A DNA stretch of 12,804 bases from JBCDGZ01 sp038750655 (GCA_038750655.1 JBCDGZ010000177.1:1-12804); one strand, 5' to 3'. Numbered from the stretch's first letter, positions 1 to 8,170 are shown. The notes: generated by a model from the sequence alone, not told the origin. Made by a program: numbers and translations.

Positions 1-1
1 C

Positions 2-181
2 ATTCAGGAACCCACAGAGCTGGCCATTTTCAATGCTCAGGGCATCTTGCTGGCTCGCCAAAGGCTCCCGGAGGGACAGCGGCAGTTTACCTATTCCACC
101 GGTCGCTATGCGAAGGGGCTTTATGTGGTACAATTGCGGTCTGCTAGTTCGGAGCGGACGTTTAAGGTGTTGAGGCAGTAG
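2..181 (+). CDS. C-terminal end of a secreted protein with a T9SS type A sorting domain (5' partial)
   Basis: The reading frame is open from the first bases of the window to a TAG at 179-181, giving about 59 residues. The visible part matches the C-terminal sorting domain of cargo of the Bacteroidota type IX secretion system: 'ELAIFNAQGILL', then a strand, then 'YAKGLYVVQLRS', then a last strand 'RTFKVLRQ'. In known members this domain is recognised after Sec export, directs passage across the outer membrane, and is usually removed. The functional part of the protein lies upstream of the window, so its role is unknown. The next gene starts about 150 bp downstream, behind a hairpin at 255-285, so the two are probably separate transcription units. 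The domain assignment rests on motif recognition only. Confidence 0.75.
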   Translation: MQEPTELAIFNAQGILLARQRLPEGQRQFTYSTGRYAKGLYVVQLRSASSERTFKVLRQ

Positions 182-254
182 AGAGGAGGGAGAAGGCCGT
201 TGAACCCCTAATTGAGAGCATAAAACCATTTTACTTCAATAGACCTTGATCTAT

Positions 255-285
255 AAAGCTCTGTACTTTAATAGTGCAGGGCTTT
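255..285 (+). terminator. Probable intrinsic terminator hairpin
   Basis: AAAGCTCTGTACT (255-267) can pair along its full length with AGTGCAGGGCTTT (273-285), using two G-U pairs in RNA, around a five-base loop TTAAT. The sequence after it is only moderately T-rich (CTGAATTTCCG, then TTTCCCCTTT). It lies 74 bp after the stop of the upstream T9SS protein, so it most likely ends that transcript. Its position argues against a translation start at the TTG at 246 for the regulator gene, because the stem would then lie inside the coding region. The remaining spacer (182-335) shows no other structure and no clear TTG/TAnnTTTG promoter pair. Confidence 0.5.
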
Positions 286-335
286 CTGAATTTCCGTATC
301 TTTCCCCTTTGCTTAACAAAGCGGTCATTTTTACC

Positions 336-2063
336 TTGAGAAGCACGAGTTATCGCTGGTTGATTTTAATGATTTCCATCCTCTCCCTGTTCTGTTTCGC
401 TGTAGGGGCGCAGGAAGTCGCCGCTTTGCCCAGACTTACCCCTTCCTATTCTGATGGCTTTCAAAACTATAAGAGCTACCCTTCCATTTGCTTCGAACAG
501 GCTTTTTTTGATAAAAATGGGAAGCTTTGGTTGACCACCTGCGGGACCGCCAGGGTCTCGGGATTGTTATTGTACCAATTCGATGGCTACGAGTTCAAGT
601 TAGTGGAGGGCGAACTGTCGCAGCTCAAAGACTTTACGCACTTGATTGGGCTACAGGAGGGACGGCGATTGTTTGGCTATACCGGGCAAGCGGACAGTAC
701 ACAGCTATTTTTCTATGACTTGGAAGACGACCGATTGCATATATTGGATGCTACCTGGGAAGGGACCGTTCTTGAGATGATGGTGAATACTGATGGGAAA
801 GTGAGCGTCCTGACAGAAGTGGAAGGGGCCTGGCTGTTTTATGAGGAGAAAGAGGAACAGGTGCAACTGATCAGTCGTATTCCAGTGGAGGATCAACTTA
901 AGGAAGATGGTGTTCTCCAAAACACGATCTTTTTGTCTAGCCCAGCGGCTACCGAGTATTGGCGATTGGATCGTGAAAAGCTATATGTTCAGCCCGTTCA
1001 TCCCATCAATGGCCCCGGAAAAAAACATTTTTTTCGCTCCTTTATAACGAAGGACATTCCTAATTCTAGAGCCCCTCATACCAATTTGATTGTACATCGG
1101 GGAAAGACTTATCTCTATTTCTCGCCCAATAAAGCTCAGTACCCCCTCTTTATGTTAGATACCACCAACGATCGGTTTGTGCCGCTCAAGGGCATCCCTG
1201 ATAATTGGTATGGTTGGTTGGCCTGTGTAGATCAAATAGGCAATTTTCTGTTCTTGTTTGAAGATGATGCAGGCAAGACGCAGGCTATTCTGGAAGATAC
1301 GAACGGAAAACGGTACGATTACCAGAACTTTTTCAAAGATACGCGAGCAAGAGAAGTCAGGAATGTTGTCAGCCCGGACTTCAAAAAACAACTGCTGGTC
1401 AATAAAGAACAGGGCCTGAGAATGCACCTGGTGAAGGATGAAAATGCCATTCGGCAAAGCCTGGGAGCACATTCTATTCGAGCAATGATAGAATTGCCTA
1501 ATCAGCAAGCTTTGGTGACGACGCAGGGAAGCCGCCAATTTTTGTTGAATACGACAACCAATACGGCGACTGCACGGCTAGAGGAATTCGATCGTATTGG
1601 GCACATCAATATAGCGCAACAGGGCAATGGACAGGTGCTGCTGGGGAGTAAAGAGGGTTTTTATCTGTATGATCACCAAGCGGAAGCGGTAAGGCTAATT
1701 TCACCTCCTGAAATAATAGACGTAAGGGCTTGGGAGAAAATTGATGACCATCGAATTGTTTTTCAACAAGGGCGGCATCACTTAAATATTTATGACCGCA
1801 GTTCTGGAAAAGTAAGGCCGGTTAAGGCTAATGGGGAGGTGGTGTATATTGAAGGCTTTACCCACGATATATTGTACGGCAGAGATGGACTTTTGTGGGT
1901 GGCGACGGCTAGAGGGCTACATAAGATCAATCTGGAAACGGAAGAAATGGAAGTCATCGGTACAGAGGCTCCCTTTTTAGATGCTCGCTTTATGTGTATT
2001 AATGAGGACGAAAAAGGGCGACTGTGGCTGGGGACGCCGCAGGGGGGGGCTACACATCTATGA
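336..2063 (+). CDS. Hybrid two-component regulator, N-terminal propeller sensor half (frameshifted)
   Basis: This is the periplasmic sensor part of a hybrid two-component system protein, cut off by a frameshift. With a start at TTG 336 the product begins with basic residues and a hydrophobic stretch ('RWLILMISILSLFCFAVGAQ'), a good signal peptide. ATG 369 is an alternative but lacks the positive N-region, and TTG 246 would place a terminator hairpin inside the gene. The rest is beta-rich. Regulator-propeller signatures are clear at about residues 57-75 ('DKNGKLWLTTCG'), 516-531 ('GRDGLLWVATARGLHKI') and 559-571 ('DEKGRLWLGTPQGG'), while the blades between them are degenerate. The frame ends at TGA 2061-2063, directly after the G8 run. 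Removing one G joins it to the downstream frame as 'GTPQGGLHIYDPQTG', a textbook propeller blade. The intact protein would be about 1,360 residues. The ligand cannot be read from sequence. Confidence 0.8.
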   Translation: MRSTSYRWLILMISILSLFCFAVGAQEVAALPRLTPSYSDGFQNYKSYPSICFEQAFFDKNGKLWLTTCGTARVSGLLLYQFDGYEFKLVEGELSQLKDFTHLIGLQEGRRLFGYTGQADSTQLFFYDLEDDRLHILDATWEGTVLEMMVNTDGKVSVLTEVEGAWLFYEEKEEQVQLISRIPVEDQLKEDGVLQNTIFLSSPAATEYWRLDREKLYVQPVHPINGPGKKHFFRSFITKDIPNSRAPHTNLIVHRGKTYLYFSPNKAQYPLFMLDTTNDRFVPLKGIPDNWYGWLACVDQIGNFLFLFEDDAGKTQAILEDTNGKRYDYQNFFKDTRAREVRNVVSPDFKKQLLVNKEQGLRMHLVKDENAIRQSLGAHSIRAMIELPNQQALVTTQGSRQFLLNTTTNTATARLEEFDRIGHINIAQQGNGQVLLGSKEGFYLYDHQAEAVRLISPPEIIDVRAWEKIDDHRIVFQQGRHHLNIYDRSSGKVRPVKANGEVVYIEGFTHDILYGRDGLLWVATARGLHKINLETEEMEVIGTEAPFLDARFMCINEDEKGRLWLGTPQGGATHL

Positions 2064-4431
2064 TCCCCAAACTGGTGCTTTGAAAATTCTAAATAGCGAT
2101 CAGGGGCTGGGCAATAATACAGTAGCCTCCGTTACCGTAGATCAAGATGGGGATCGATGGCTGGGTACTTACAACGGGATTTCTCTTGTCACTGCCGAAG
2201 GAGAGCTGATTACCAATCTTTACGAAGAGGATGGACTGGCTAATCGCGAATGCAATCGCTATGCTTCCTTGACTATGAAAGACGGAATCCTGCTGATTGG
2301 CACGATCAAGGGCCTCAATATTATCAATCCACAACGCATCAAAAATCAGCTGAAACAAGCCGAGGGCCTAAAGATTTTCCTTACCTCTCTTGCCCATTAT
2401 AATCGCAGTAGTCGTAGTGATACCCTGAAACGCTACGGGCTGAATACGCTGGAAACGATTGATATGCCTGCTTCCAAGCGCTACCTCGATCTCCGATTTG
2501 CGGTCTCTAATTATTTCAAAGCGGATAAAAATATCTATGCCTATAAGCTGGAAGGACTGGACGAGGATTGGATTCCTCTGGGCAATCGGCCTCAATTGAG
2601 CCTTACTAATATGCCTGCGGGCAAGTATCGCCTGTTGATTCGAGGGGGTGATGGAGTGGGGAATTGGACGTCCGATCCTTTGGCCATCAATATTCACGCT
2701 CGCGAGTATTTCTACCGACAATTCTGGTTTTATCCCCTCTGTTTGTTGATTATTGTCGGTCTGGCGGGCTTGTGGATTTCCCGGCTACGGACGCTAGTCC
2801 ATGAGGCTACCCAAAAGATCAGGGAGGATAAGGAGTTGATCGAGCAGCAGGCTGAACAGCTCAAAGAACTCGACAAGGCCAAGTCCCGCTTTTTTACCAA
2901 TATCTCTCACGAATTTCAGACACCCCTGACCATCATCCTGGGCATGGCCAATCAAATCGGCCGCGAACCCGAGTTGTGGACCCAAAAGGGCCTACAGATG
3001 ATCAAGCGCAATAGCGGCAACCTCCTGCGGTTGATCAACCAAATCCTCGACCTGCGGAAGCTGGAATCCATGGCAATGGACATTCAATACATCCAAGGAG
3101 ACATCATCCAATACCTGCAATACATCACCGAATCCTTCGAATCCTACACTAAGAGCAAGGGCCTAACCCTCCATTTTCTGACAACCGTTCCCCGCCTACA
3201 GATGGATTATGATCCGGATAAGTTGATGAAGATCATTGCCAACCTGCTTTCCAATGCCATTAAGTATACCCCGGCGGGGGAAGACATCTATTTTCATCTT
3301 GATCAAAAAGAAGTGCAAGGCAGTCCATTTTTGCAGATCAGGGTGGAAGATACCGGAAGCGGGATACCCAAGGAGCAGCTGCCGAATATCTTCGATCGCT
3401 TTTTCAAAGCCGAAAGCGAGGATACGCCGGGTAAGCCCGGAACGGGGATCGGCCTGGCGTTGACCAAAGAACTGGTCGAACTGCTCAAGGGAAGTATTGA
3501 AGTGAATAGTGCGTTGGGCAAGGGGACGACCTTTATCGTTAGCCTACCAATTACCAAGGAGTCTTCTATCGAACAGGGGGAGGTCTATGTTGAGCCGATG
3601 CCAAAGGAAGAAGTCCCCATTGCCATGCCGGAGCTTGAGCCCGTAGTGGTGCCGACTGCGCAAGAGGACCTGCCGAGGATTTTGGTGGTGGAGGATAATA
3701 AGGACGTGCAGGAATATATCATCAGCTGCTTACAGAATAATTACCAGCTCGATCTAGCCGACAATGGAGAGGAGGGGGTAGAAAAAGCCATTGAAAGTAT
3801 TCCGGATATTATCATCAGCGATGTGATGATGCCGAAAAAGAACGGCTACGAGCTGACTGCTGAACTGAAAGAGGATGAACGCAGCAGCCATATTCCCATT
3901 GTTCTCCTCACCAGCAGGGTTGATACAGAATCCAGAATCAGTGGCTTGGAAAAAGGAGCCGACATCTATCTGGGCAAACCCTTCGAACCTCGCGAGCTGG
4001 AACTCCATCTCCGCAATCTGCTGGAAACCCGTAAGCGCCTGCAGCAACGCTACGCCCTAGTCCCCCCACCTGTTGATCCAGCAGACCCTCTAGCCACCAC
4101 GGCCGCAGCTGCTGCCAACCCCTTCCTCGAAAAAATCCAAGAGCTGGTGGAGGCCAATATCTCCGAAACCGATTTCGGCATTTCTCAGCTCTGTCGGGGC
4201 TTGGCCATGAGTCGCAGCCAGATATTCCGCAAAGTCAAAGCCCTGACGGGCCATTCGCCTTCCGTCTTTGTCCGCAACATCCGCCTGCGCAAAGGAAAAG
4301 CGCTGCTGCGTACGACGGATTTGACGGTATCCGAGGTCGCCTATGAGGTCGGCTTTTCTTCTCCCAACTATTTTTCCCGCACCTTTAGTGCCGCCTACGG
4401 CTTTCCACCCGCCGATTTACGGCAACAATGA
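1981..4431 (+). CDS. Hybrid two-component regulator, C-terminal half: Y_Y_Y, kinase, receiver, AraC domain (frameshifted)
   Basis: The true coding part starts at the G8 run (about 2042); ATG 1981 is merely the first start in this frame and its first 20 or so residues are out-of-frame readthrough. Domains by residue from 1981: last propeller blades 22-130, Y_Y_Y domain about 164-239 ('YAYKLEGLDEDWIPLG', 'PAGKYRLLIRG'), transmembrane helix 248-269, coiled linker, dimerisation/phosphoacceptor helix with His310 in 'SHEFQTPLT' (codon 2908-2910), HATPase about 414-525 (N box 'NLLSNAIKY', 'DTGSGIP', 'GTGIGLAL'), receiver 566-681 with Asp614 in 'IIISDVMMP' (codon 3820-3822) and Lys in 'GKPFEP', and an AraC-type helix-turn-helix 714-816 ending 'EVAYEVGFSSPNYFSRTF'. 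All catalytic motifs are present, so only the frameshift disables the protein. Members of this family sense periplasmic ligands, often glycan fragments, and activate nearby genes. Its likely targets are the downstream secreted-protein genes, but this is inferred from proximity. Confidence 0.9.
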   Translation: MLALCVLMRTKKGDCGWGRRRGGLHIYDPQTGALKILNSDQGLGNNTVASVTVDQDGDRWLGTYNGISLVTAEGELITNLYEEDGLANRECNRYASLTMKDGILLIGTIKGLNIINPQRIKNQLKQAEGLKIFLTSLAHYNRSSRSDTLKRYGLNTLETIDMPASKRYLDLRFAVSNYFKADKNIYAYKLEGLDEDWIPLGNRPQLSLTNMPAGKYRLLIRGGDGVGNWTSDPLAINIHAREYFYRQFWFYPLCLLIIVGLAGLWISRLRTLVHEATQKIREDKELIEQQAEQLKELDKAKSRFFTNISHEFQTPLTIILGMANQIGREPELWTQKGLQMIKRNSGNLLRLINQILDLRKLESMAMDIQYIQGDIIQYLQYITESFESYTKSKGLTLHFLTTVPRLQMDYDPDKLMKIIANLLSNAIKYTPAGEDIYFHLDQKEVQGSPFLQIRVEDTGSGIPKEQLPNIFDRFFKAESEDTPGKPGTGIGLALTKELVELLKGSIEVNSALGKGTTFIVSLPITKESSIEQGEVYVEPMPKEEVPIAMPELEPVVVPTAQEDLPRILVVEDNKDVQEYIISCLQNNYQLDLADNGEEGVEKAIESIPDIIISDVMMPKKNGYELTAELKEDERSSHIPIVLLTSRVDTESRISGLEKGADIYLGKPFEPRELELHLRNLLETRKRLQQRYALVPPPVDPADPLATTAAAAANPFLEKIQELVEANISETDFGISQLCRGLAMSRSQIFRKVKALTGHSPSVFVRNIRLRKGKALLRTTDLTVSEVAYEVGFSSPNYFSRTFSAAYGFPPADLRQQ
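2042..2049 (+). other. G8 homopolymer at the frameshift in the regulator gene
   Basis: The run reads CA-GGGGGGGG-CTACAC. With eight Gs the upstream frame goes to 'QGGATHL' and stops. With seven Gs it reads 'QGGLHIYDPQTG' and continues unbroken to 4431. Homology-like continuity on both sides places the break exactly here. It may be a real mutation, a slippage-prone phase-variable tract, or a homopolymer error in sequencing. Confidence 0.85.
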
Positions 4432-4443
4432 CATGCGACTTGT

Positions 4444-4466
4444 AATTGACTGATTATCAATTTTTT
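4444..4466 (+). terminator. Weak terminator-like hairpin after the regulator
   Basis: AATTGA (4444-4449) pairs with TCAATT (4457-4462) around a seven-base loop and is followed by TTTT. The stem has only one G-C pair, so it would be weak. The rest of the 229-bp spacer 4432-4660 holds no gene. It contains a T8 run at 4517-4524 and two copies of TGCAACAT (about 4500 and 4552) of unknown meaning. The promoter for the methyltransferase and downstream genes should lie in this spacer, but no box fitted the Bacteroidota consensus well. Confidence 0.3.
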
Positions 4467-4660
4467 ATTCAAGGGATTCTTCGATGTAACCATTGCTTTT
4501 GCAACATAGGTTCATCTTTTTTTTGGCCCATACAACAAAATTTCAAACTTCTGCAACATGAGTGGAAGATGTAAAACTCCCTTTGCCCCCATCTTTGTCT
4601 CAACGAAAGAAAGCATCCACGATCACTTATTCCTAAGACAACCTAAAACGACTCATCAGT

Positions 4661-5491
4661 ATGCTGTATCATTCCAATAGGAAGAGTAAAAGCGTTTACC
4701 AATCGCCATTGGGAAACGCCGCCAGAAAGCAACAACAGCAACTGCTGTCTCGCTTGATGGCCGTGGGGGCTAGAGATTTTTTACGGACTGAACTGACTGA
4801 AAAGGAGGGGAATGGATTACACCTTAATTGTGGTAATGGTACATTGTCATTGGCAATCGCCGATTTGATTGGCCCAGAACGACGGCTTACCGGCATCGAT
4901 TCGGATGCTATGATGACTGAAGGTGCGCGGATTGCAGCGATTGAGCAGGGCTACCGGAATGTTGAATTTTACACCAAAAAGGCTTTTATCCCGACCATCA
5001 AACCAACCTTTCATTTTGTCTTTGGCCGCTATCTGTTTTCTCAGCTCTCTTCTCCTCAGGATAAGGCCGACCAATTATATCGACTCTTACACCCTAACGG
5101 GCTTTTGTTGCTGGAAGACCTCGACTTGAGGAGGATGAACTGCTTCCCCTATTCCTACGCATTCGAGCGCTTCAAGGAATTGCTCAGAGCACTTTATGAG
5201 CTAGAGGGCATCACCAATTCCACTTTGGGGAGCAACATCAAGCAGCAATTACAAGAGGCTGGTTTTGAGCAGATTCGAATTAAATTTCAGACGCCTCTCT
5301 TTCTCAAAAACGAATTTAAGCAACTGGCCTCCCTCTCTTTTGAGTCGATCATGGGGGGGGTGATGAATAAACAACTGGTCTCGGCTACAGAAATACATGC
5401 CCTACTCATGGAGCTGAAGGCCTTTGAACAGGAAGAACAGACCATGATCAGTTTGCCGGGTATTTATCAGATCAAGGCATACCGGCTTTAA
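4661..5491 (+). CDS. Class I SAM-dependent methyltransferase
   Basis: The 276-residue product has no signal peptide or membrane helix and should be cytosolic. The Rossmann-fold methyltransferase motifs appear in order: glycine-rich SAM loop 'LHLNCGNGTLSLA' at residues 53-65 (the family usually has D-x-G-C-G-x-G, so Asn-Cys is a variant), the acidic residue binding the ribose in 'GIDSDAMM' (Asp80), 'FHFVFGRYLFSQLSSP' at 117-132, equivalent to the FDxVxxRxxxxH region, and 'LLHPNGLLLLEDLD' at 142-155. The C-terminal half, about 160-276, has helical segments that may form the substrate cap. The acceptor is not recognisable; small molecules, quinones or lipids are all possible. It starts at ATG 4661 after a 229-bp spacer and ends 34 bp before the next gene, so it may lead the operon of secreted proteins. 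A G8 run lies in the coding region at 5353-5360 and is in frame here. Confidence 0.82.
   Translation: MLYHSNRKSKSVYQSPLGNAARKQQQQLLSRLMAVGARDFLRTELTEKEGNGLHLNCGNGTLSLAIADLIGPERRLTGIDSDAMMTEGARIAAIEQGYRNVEFYTKKAFIPTIKPTFHFVFGRYLFSQLSSPQDKADQLYRLLHPNGLLLLEDLDLRRMNCFPYSYAFERFKELLRALYELEGITNSTLGSNIKQQLQEAGFEQIRIKFQTPLFLKNEFKQLASLSFESIMGGVMNKQLVSATEIHALLMELKAFEQEEQTMISLPGIYQIKAYRL
5353..5360 (+). other. In-frame G8 homopolymer in the methyltransferase gene
   Basis: The run reads AT-GGGGGGGG-TGATG and encodes 'MGGVM' about residues 231-235. Any one-base slip would remove the last 40 or so residues. Its length equals the G8 run that breaks the regulator gene at 2042-2049. Confidence 0.8.
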
Positions 5492-5525
5492 CTACTCCGT
5501 GCAATAATTTATAAAATCTTACATA

Positions 5526-6674
5526 ATGAAAAAGACGATTTGTTATATTATTCTACTTTTTTGCCTAAATACCTACGCTGGTCAGGCCCAAACGGTGACC
5601 TTTGCGTTTAGTAATGCGGAGATTACCAACGCTGGTCCTTTCAGCTCTTATGAAGCAGATGTAATCATAAGTGCTAATACAGATTTTAAACTGGGTTCTG
5701 GCCAATTGTACTTCGATTACAATCCCCTGGCCTTTGGGAGCAGCGTGGTAGCCGCTGGGCAGGTAACGATCACCACGCTTGGCTATGCTCTTGGACAGAC
5801 TTCTGGCCCTTTTGGAATCTACAGCAGCTTTACCTCCAACGATAATTCCAGCAGCCGCCTGTCCTTTTCCTGGCAGCAGGCCCTGTCCTCGGAATGCCTA
5901 CCGGCGGACAATGTCACGACTACGGGTACGGCGCTTTTTCGCCTGCGCATCGATTTCATCTCGGGGGGCGATGCCCTCGACCCTGGTGTCTGCTTCACCT
6001 CCGCCCCCCCTTTTGATGATCAGACCTTTACGGCCTGTGGCTCCGGTGCGGGTAGTTGTGGCTTCCCGGATTGCGCCGGGGCCTCCGGCGTGCAGCTCAC
6101 CGACGATTTCTTCGACTGTTCTGCCAGTGCTCCTCTGCCGGTAGAGTGGCTGTCTTTTGATGCCCGGGCCGTTGGTGAGCAGGTGCAAATCGACTGGGAG
6201 ACGGCTACGGAGCTAGGCAATGACCACTTTGTGGTACAGCGCTCCAAAGATGCCTTGCGTTTCGAGGACATCGATCAGGTGGAGGGGGCAGGCACTACTT
6301 TCACAGCCCTGTACTATGAGGTATGGGATAAAAATCCCTACATCGGCACCAACTACTATCGCCTCAAGCAGGTCGACTACAACGGCGACTTTGAGTATTC
6401 TGAGATTCGGGCGGTGGAGATCAACGGGCCGGCGGTGAAGGTCAATGTCTATCCTCAGCCGGCCTCGGATTGGCTGACGGTGGAGGTAGAGGAGGAGGTG
6501 AAGCCGGAGCGCATTCAGCTTTTCAACGAGCTGGGGCAGTTGGTGATGGAGGAACTGGCAAGCGATCAGGACTTCCGCTGGAACTTGAATGTGCAGCACC
6601 TGCCGCGTGGGGTCTATATGATCCGTGTCGGTGGAGAGACGCCTCTCTTTGCGAACAAAATTATTTTACAGTAA
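5526..6674 (+). CDS. Secreted T9SS cargo protein with cohesin-like N-terminal domain (tentative)
   Basis: The 382-residue product starts with a signal peptide (1-22, cleavage after 'YAGQAQ'). Residues 23-200 form a beta-rich domain with 'GSGQLYFDYNPLAFG' (58-72), which resembles the strand and loop 'agx-FxLxYDPxVLxF' of cohesin and related Bacteroidota beta-sandwich domains. This resemblance is weak and not proof. Four cysteines at 156, 171, 178 and 183 and a fifth at 198 suggest disulfides. Residues 205-300 are the common Ig/FN3-like module ('LPVEWLSFDARAVGEQVQ', 'YYRLKQVDYNGDFEYS'). Residues 305-382 are a T9SS type A sorting domain ('VYPQPASDWLTVE', 'IQLFNELGQLV', 'LPRGVYMIRV', last strand 'NKIILQ'). 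The protein should be exported and attached to or released from the cell surface. It lies 34 bp after the methyltransferase and 40 bp before a beta-helix gene, consistent with cotranscription. Confidence 0.85.
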   Translation: MKKTICYIILLFCLNTYAGQAQTVTFAFSNAEITNAGPFSSYEADVIISANTDFKLGSGQLYFDYNPLAFGSSVVAAGQVTITTLGYALGQTSGPFGIYSSFTSNDNSSSRLSFSWQQALSSECLPADNVTTTGTALFRLRIDFISGGDALDPGVCFTSAPPFDDQTFTACGSGAGSCGFPDCAGASGVQLTDDFFDCSASAPLPVEWLSFDARAVGEQVQIDWETATELGNDHFVVQRSKDALRFEDIDQVEGAGTTFTALYYEVWDKNPYIGTNYYRLKQVDYNGDFEYSEIRAVEINGPAVKVNVYPQPASDWLTVEVEEEVKPERIQLFNELGQLVMEELASDQDFRWNLNVQHLPRGVYMIRVGGETPLFANKIILQ

Positions 6675-6714
6675 ATCAAGAGCAACTTCATTCTCTAGAA
6701 AAAAATTAAGTATC

Positions 6715-8139
6715 ATGACTTTCAGATTGTTCATTCTCCTATTATTGTTTACCAGTCAGCTCTCCGCTCAGGTGGCCATCAACAGCGATAATAGTGATCC
6801 AGATAGCAGCGCCATACTGGACATCCAATCCACGAGTAAGGGGCTGTTAACGCCTCGGATGACGGAGGCCCAGCGCAACGCCATCTCCGAACCGGCCACG
6901 GCTTTGATGGTCTACCAGACGGATGGCCGAGTCGGCTTTTATTTCAACCAAGGCACACCGTCGGCACCCTCCTGGACAAGGATCGGAACGCGGGACGACC
7001 TACAACTACAGGACGCCAGAACCCCCATCGACTCCGTCGCCCATTTTGCCAACTATGGCTCCGTTGGCTACACCAGCTATGTCATTACTGAACCAGGTTC
7101 CTACTACCTCACCCAAAACGTCATCAGCGCCCAACCCGGAGCCTTCGGCATCGTCATCGACGCCGACGACGTCTTCCTCGATCTCAACGGCTACACCCTC
7201 CAAGGAGATCGGACCGAGAACCCCAATGTCTTAACATTACCTTCCGGCGGCGGCACCGGCGACGGCATTCATCTAGAGGGCACTCGCGTCAATATCACCA
7301 TCCAAAATGGAACGATAGACAGTTGGGCCGGAAATGGTATATACGGTAATGCCACCAACCTCTCCTCTTTTCAGCATTTGCTGATCCGTAATAACGGAGA
7401 CGCTGGAATGGAGATTCACGATTACAATGTGGTCATCGACTGCAAAGCTTATTACAACTTCAACGATGGAATCGATACGGGCGAAGGATGTACCCTTAGC
7501 AATTGTAAATCAACGCATAATAGTGGTTATGGTTTTGACATTAATCGATTTGCTACACTAGATAGATGCATGGCTTCCCATAATGCGAGAGATGGTTTCT
7601 CCATCAGCCAGGACGGAAAGCTGACGAATTGTACGGCTACAGCCAATGAAGAAATCGGGATTAATGCCAGTATCGGCTCCTTTATTTCATTCTGTCTCAG
7701 CAATGATAATGAGGAGGCTGGAATACAAATTTCCAGCGATTGCATGGTCTCCAACTCCGTAGCTAGTTACAATGGGCAAAATCTCACGTCGGCGGCTTCT
7801 GACTCTTCCATTTATTCTGGTATCAGAATCAGCGGTAATGGAGGCTATCTCTTCAATAATGTTTGCTCTAATAACGAGTATGCCGGTATCGCAGCGGTCT
7901 CGGGAGTACAAGACACCAAGATCGTTGGTAATCTGCTCATTCAGAATGGGTACATCGGAATTCTGGTGGAGAGGAATGGAGGGATGGTGGTTAAGAATTA
8001 TGTTGCGGGGACTTTAAATGGCCCCGGCTATGATTTTCGAGGGATCGTCGGCTACGGTCCGATCATCAATGTACGAAGTGCTGGACCGCTTTCTACTGTC
8101 CCCAATGCAAATCATCCATTTGCTAATTTTAATAACTAA
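6715..8139 (+). CDS. Secreted fibre-like/right-handed parallel beta-helix protein, paralogue 1
   Basis: ATG 6715 gives 474 residues with a signal peptide 1-19 ('LLLFTSQLSAQ'); an upstream in-frame ATG at 6625 overlaps the previous gene and would hide that peptide. Residues 20-92 are the 'SAILDIQSTSKGLLTPRMT...GLMVYQTDG' type domain found at the start of many Bacteroidota secreted fibre-like proteins. A conserved linker (104-133) leads into the beta-helix at about 127-430, opened by 'EPGSYYLTQNV' and 'FLDLNGY'. From residue 243 the coils are exactly 21 residues long, with Cys at 243, 264, 285, 306 and 327 and Asn five residues after each. The end 'GPGYDFRG...HPFANFNN' is shared with its paralogues. 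No catalytic residues of known pectate or alginate lyases are recognisable and no T9SS sorting domain is present, so a structural or binding role is more likely than enzymatic. DNA is GC-richer in the N-terminal third than in the coil region. Confidence 0.88.
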   Translation: MTFRLFILLLLFTSQLSAQVAINSDNSDPDSSAILDIQSTSKGLLTPRMTEAQRNAISEPATALMVYQTDGRVGFYFNQGTPSAPSWTRIGTRDDLQLQDARTPIDSVAHFANYGSVGYTSYVITEPGSYYLTQNVISAQPGAFGIVIDADDVFLDLNGYTLQGDRTENPNVLTLPSGGGTGDGIHLEGTRVNITIQNGTIDSWAGNGIYGNATNLSSFQHLLIRNNGDAGMEIHDYNVVIDCKAYYNFNDGIDTGEGCTLSNCKSTHNSGYGFDINRFATLDRCMASHNARDGFSISQDGKLTNCTATANEEIGINASIGSFISFCLSNDNEEAGIQISSDCMVSNSVASYNGQNLTSAASDSSIYSGIRISGNGGYLFNNVCSNNEYAGIAAVSGVQDTKIVGNLLIQNGYIGILVERNGGMVVKNYVAGTLNGPGYDFRGIVGYGPIINVRSAGPLSTVPNANHPFANFNN

Positions 8140-8170
8140 CTCCTTGGGAGTCCTCCTAAAAAACGAAATA

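Noticed and set aside
246..335. Translation start of the regulator at TTG 246.
   Set aside because: It would put a 13-bp terminator-like stem inside the coding region and bury the signal peptide 30 residues in. TTG 336 or ATG 369 fits better.
4590..4597. CATCTTTG as a Bacteroidota -7 promoter box upstream of the methyltransferase.
   Set aside because: It differs from TAnnTTTG at the first base and no TTG lies at the proper distance upstream.
6715..8139. Polysaccharide lyase or pectinase assignment for the beta-helix proteins.
   Set aside because: No recognisable catalytic or calcium-binding motif of such enzymes is visible, and the coils are very regular without active-site loops.
8139..8151. 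Hairpin ACTCC-TTG-GGAGT after the 6715 gene as a terminator.
   Set aside because: The stem is only five pairs and is followed by an A-rich, not T-rich, stretch. The next gene starts 20 bases later, so it is not a likely transcript end.
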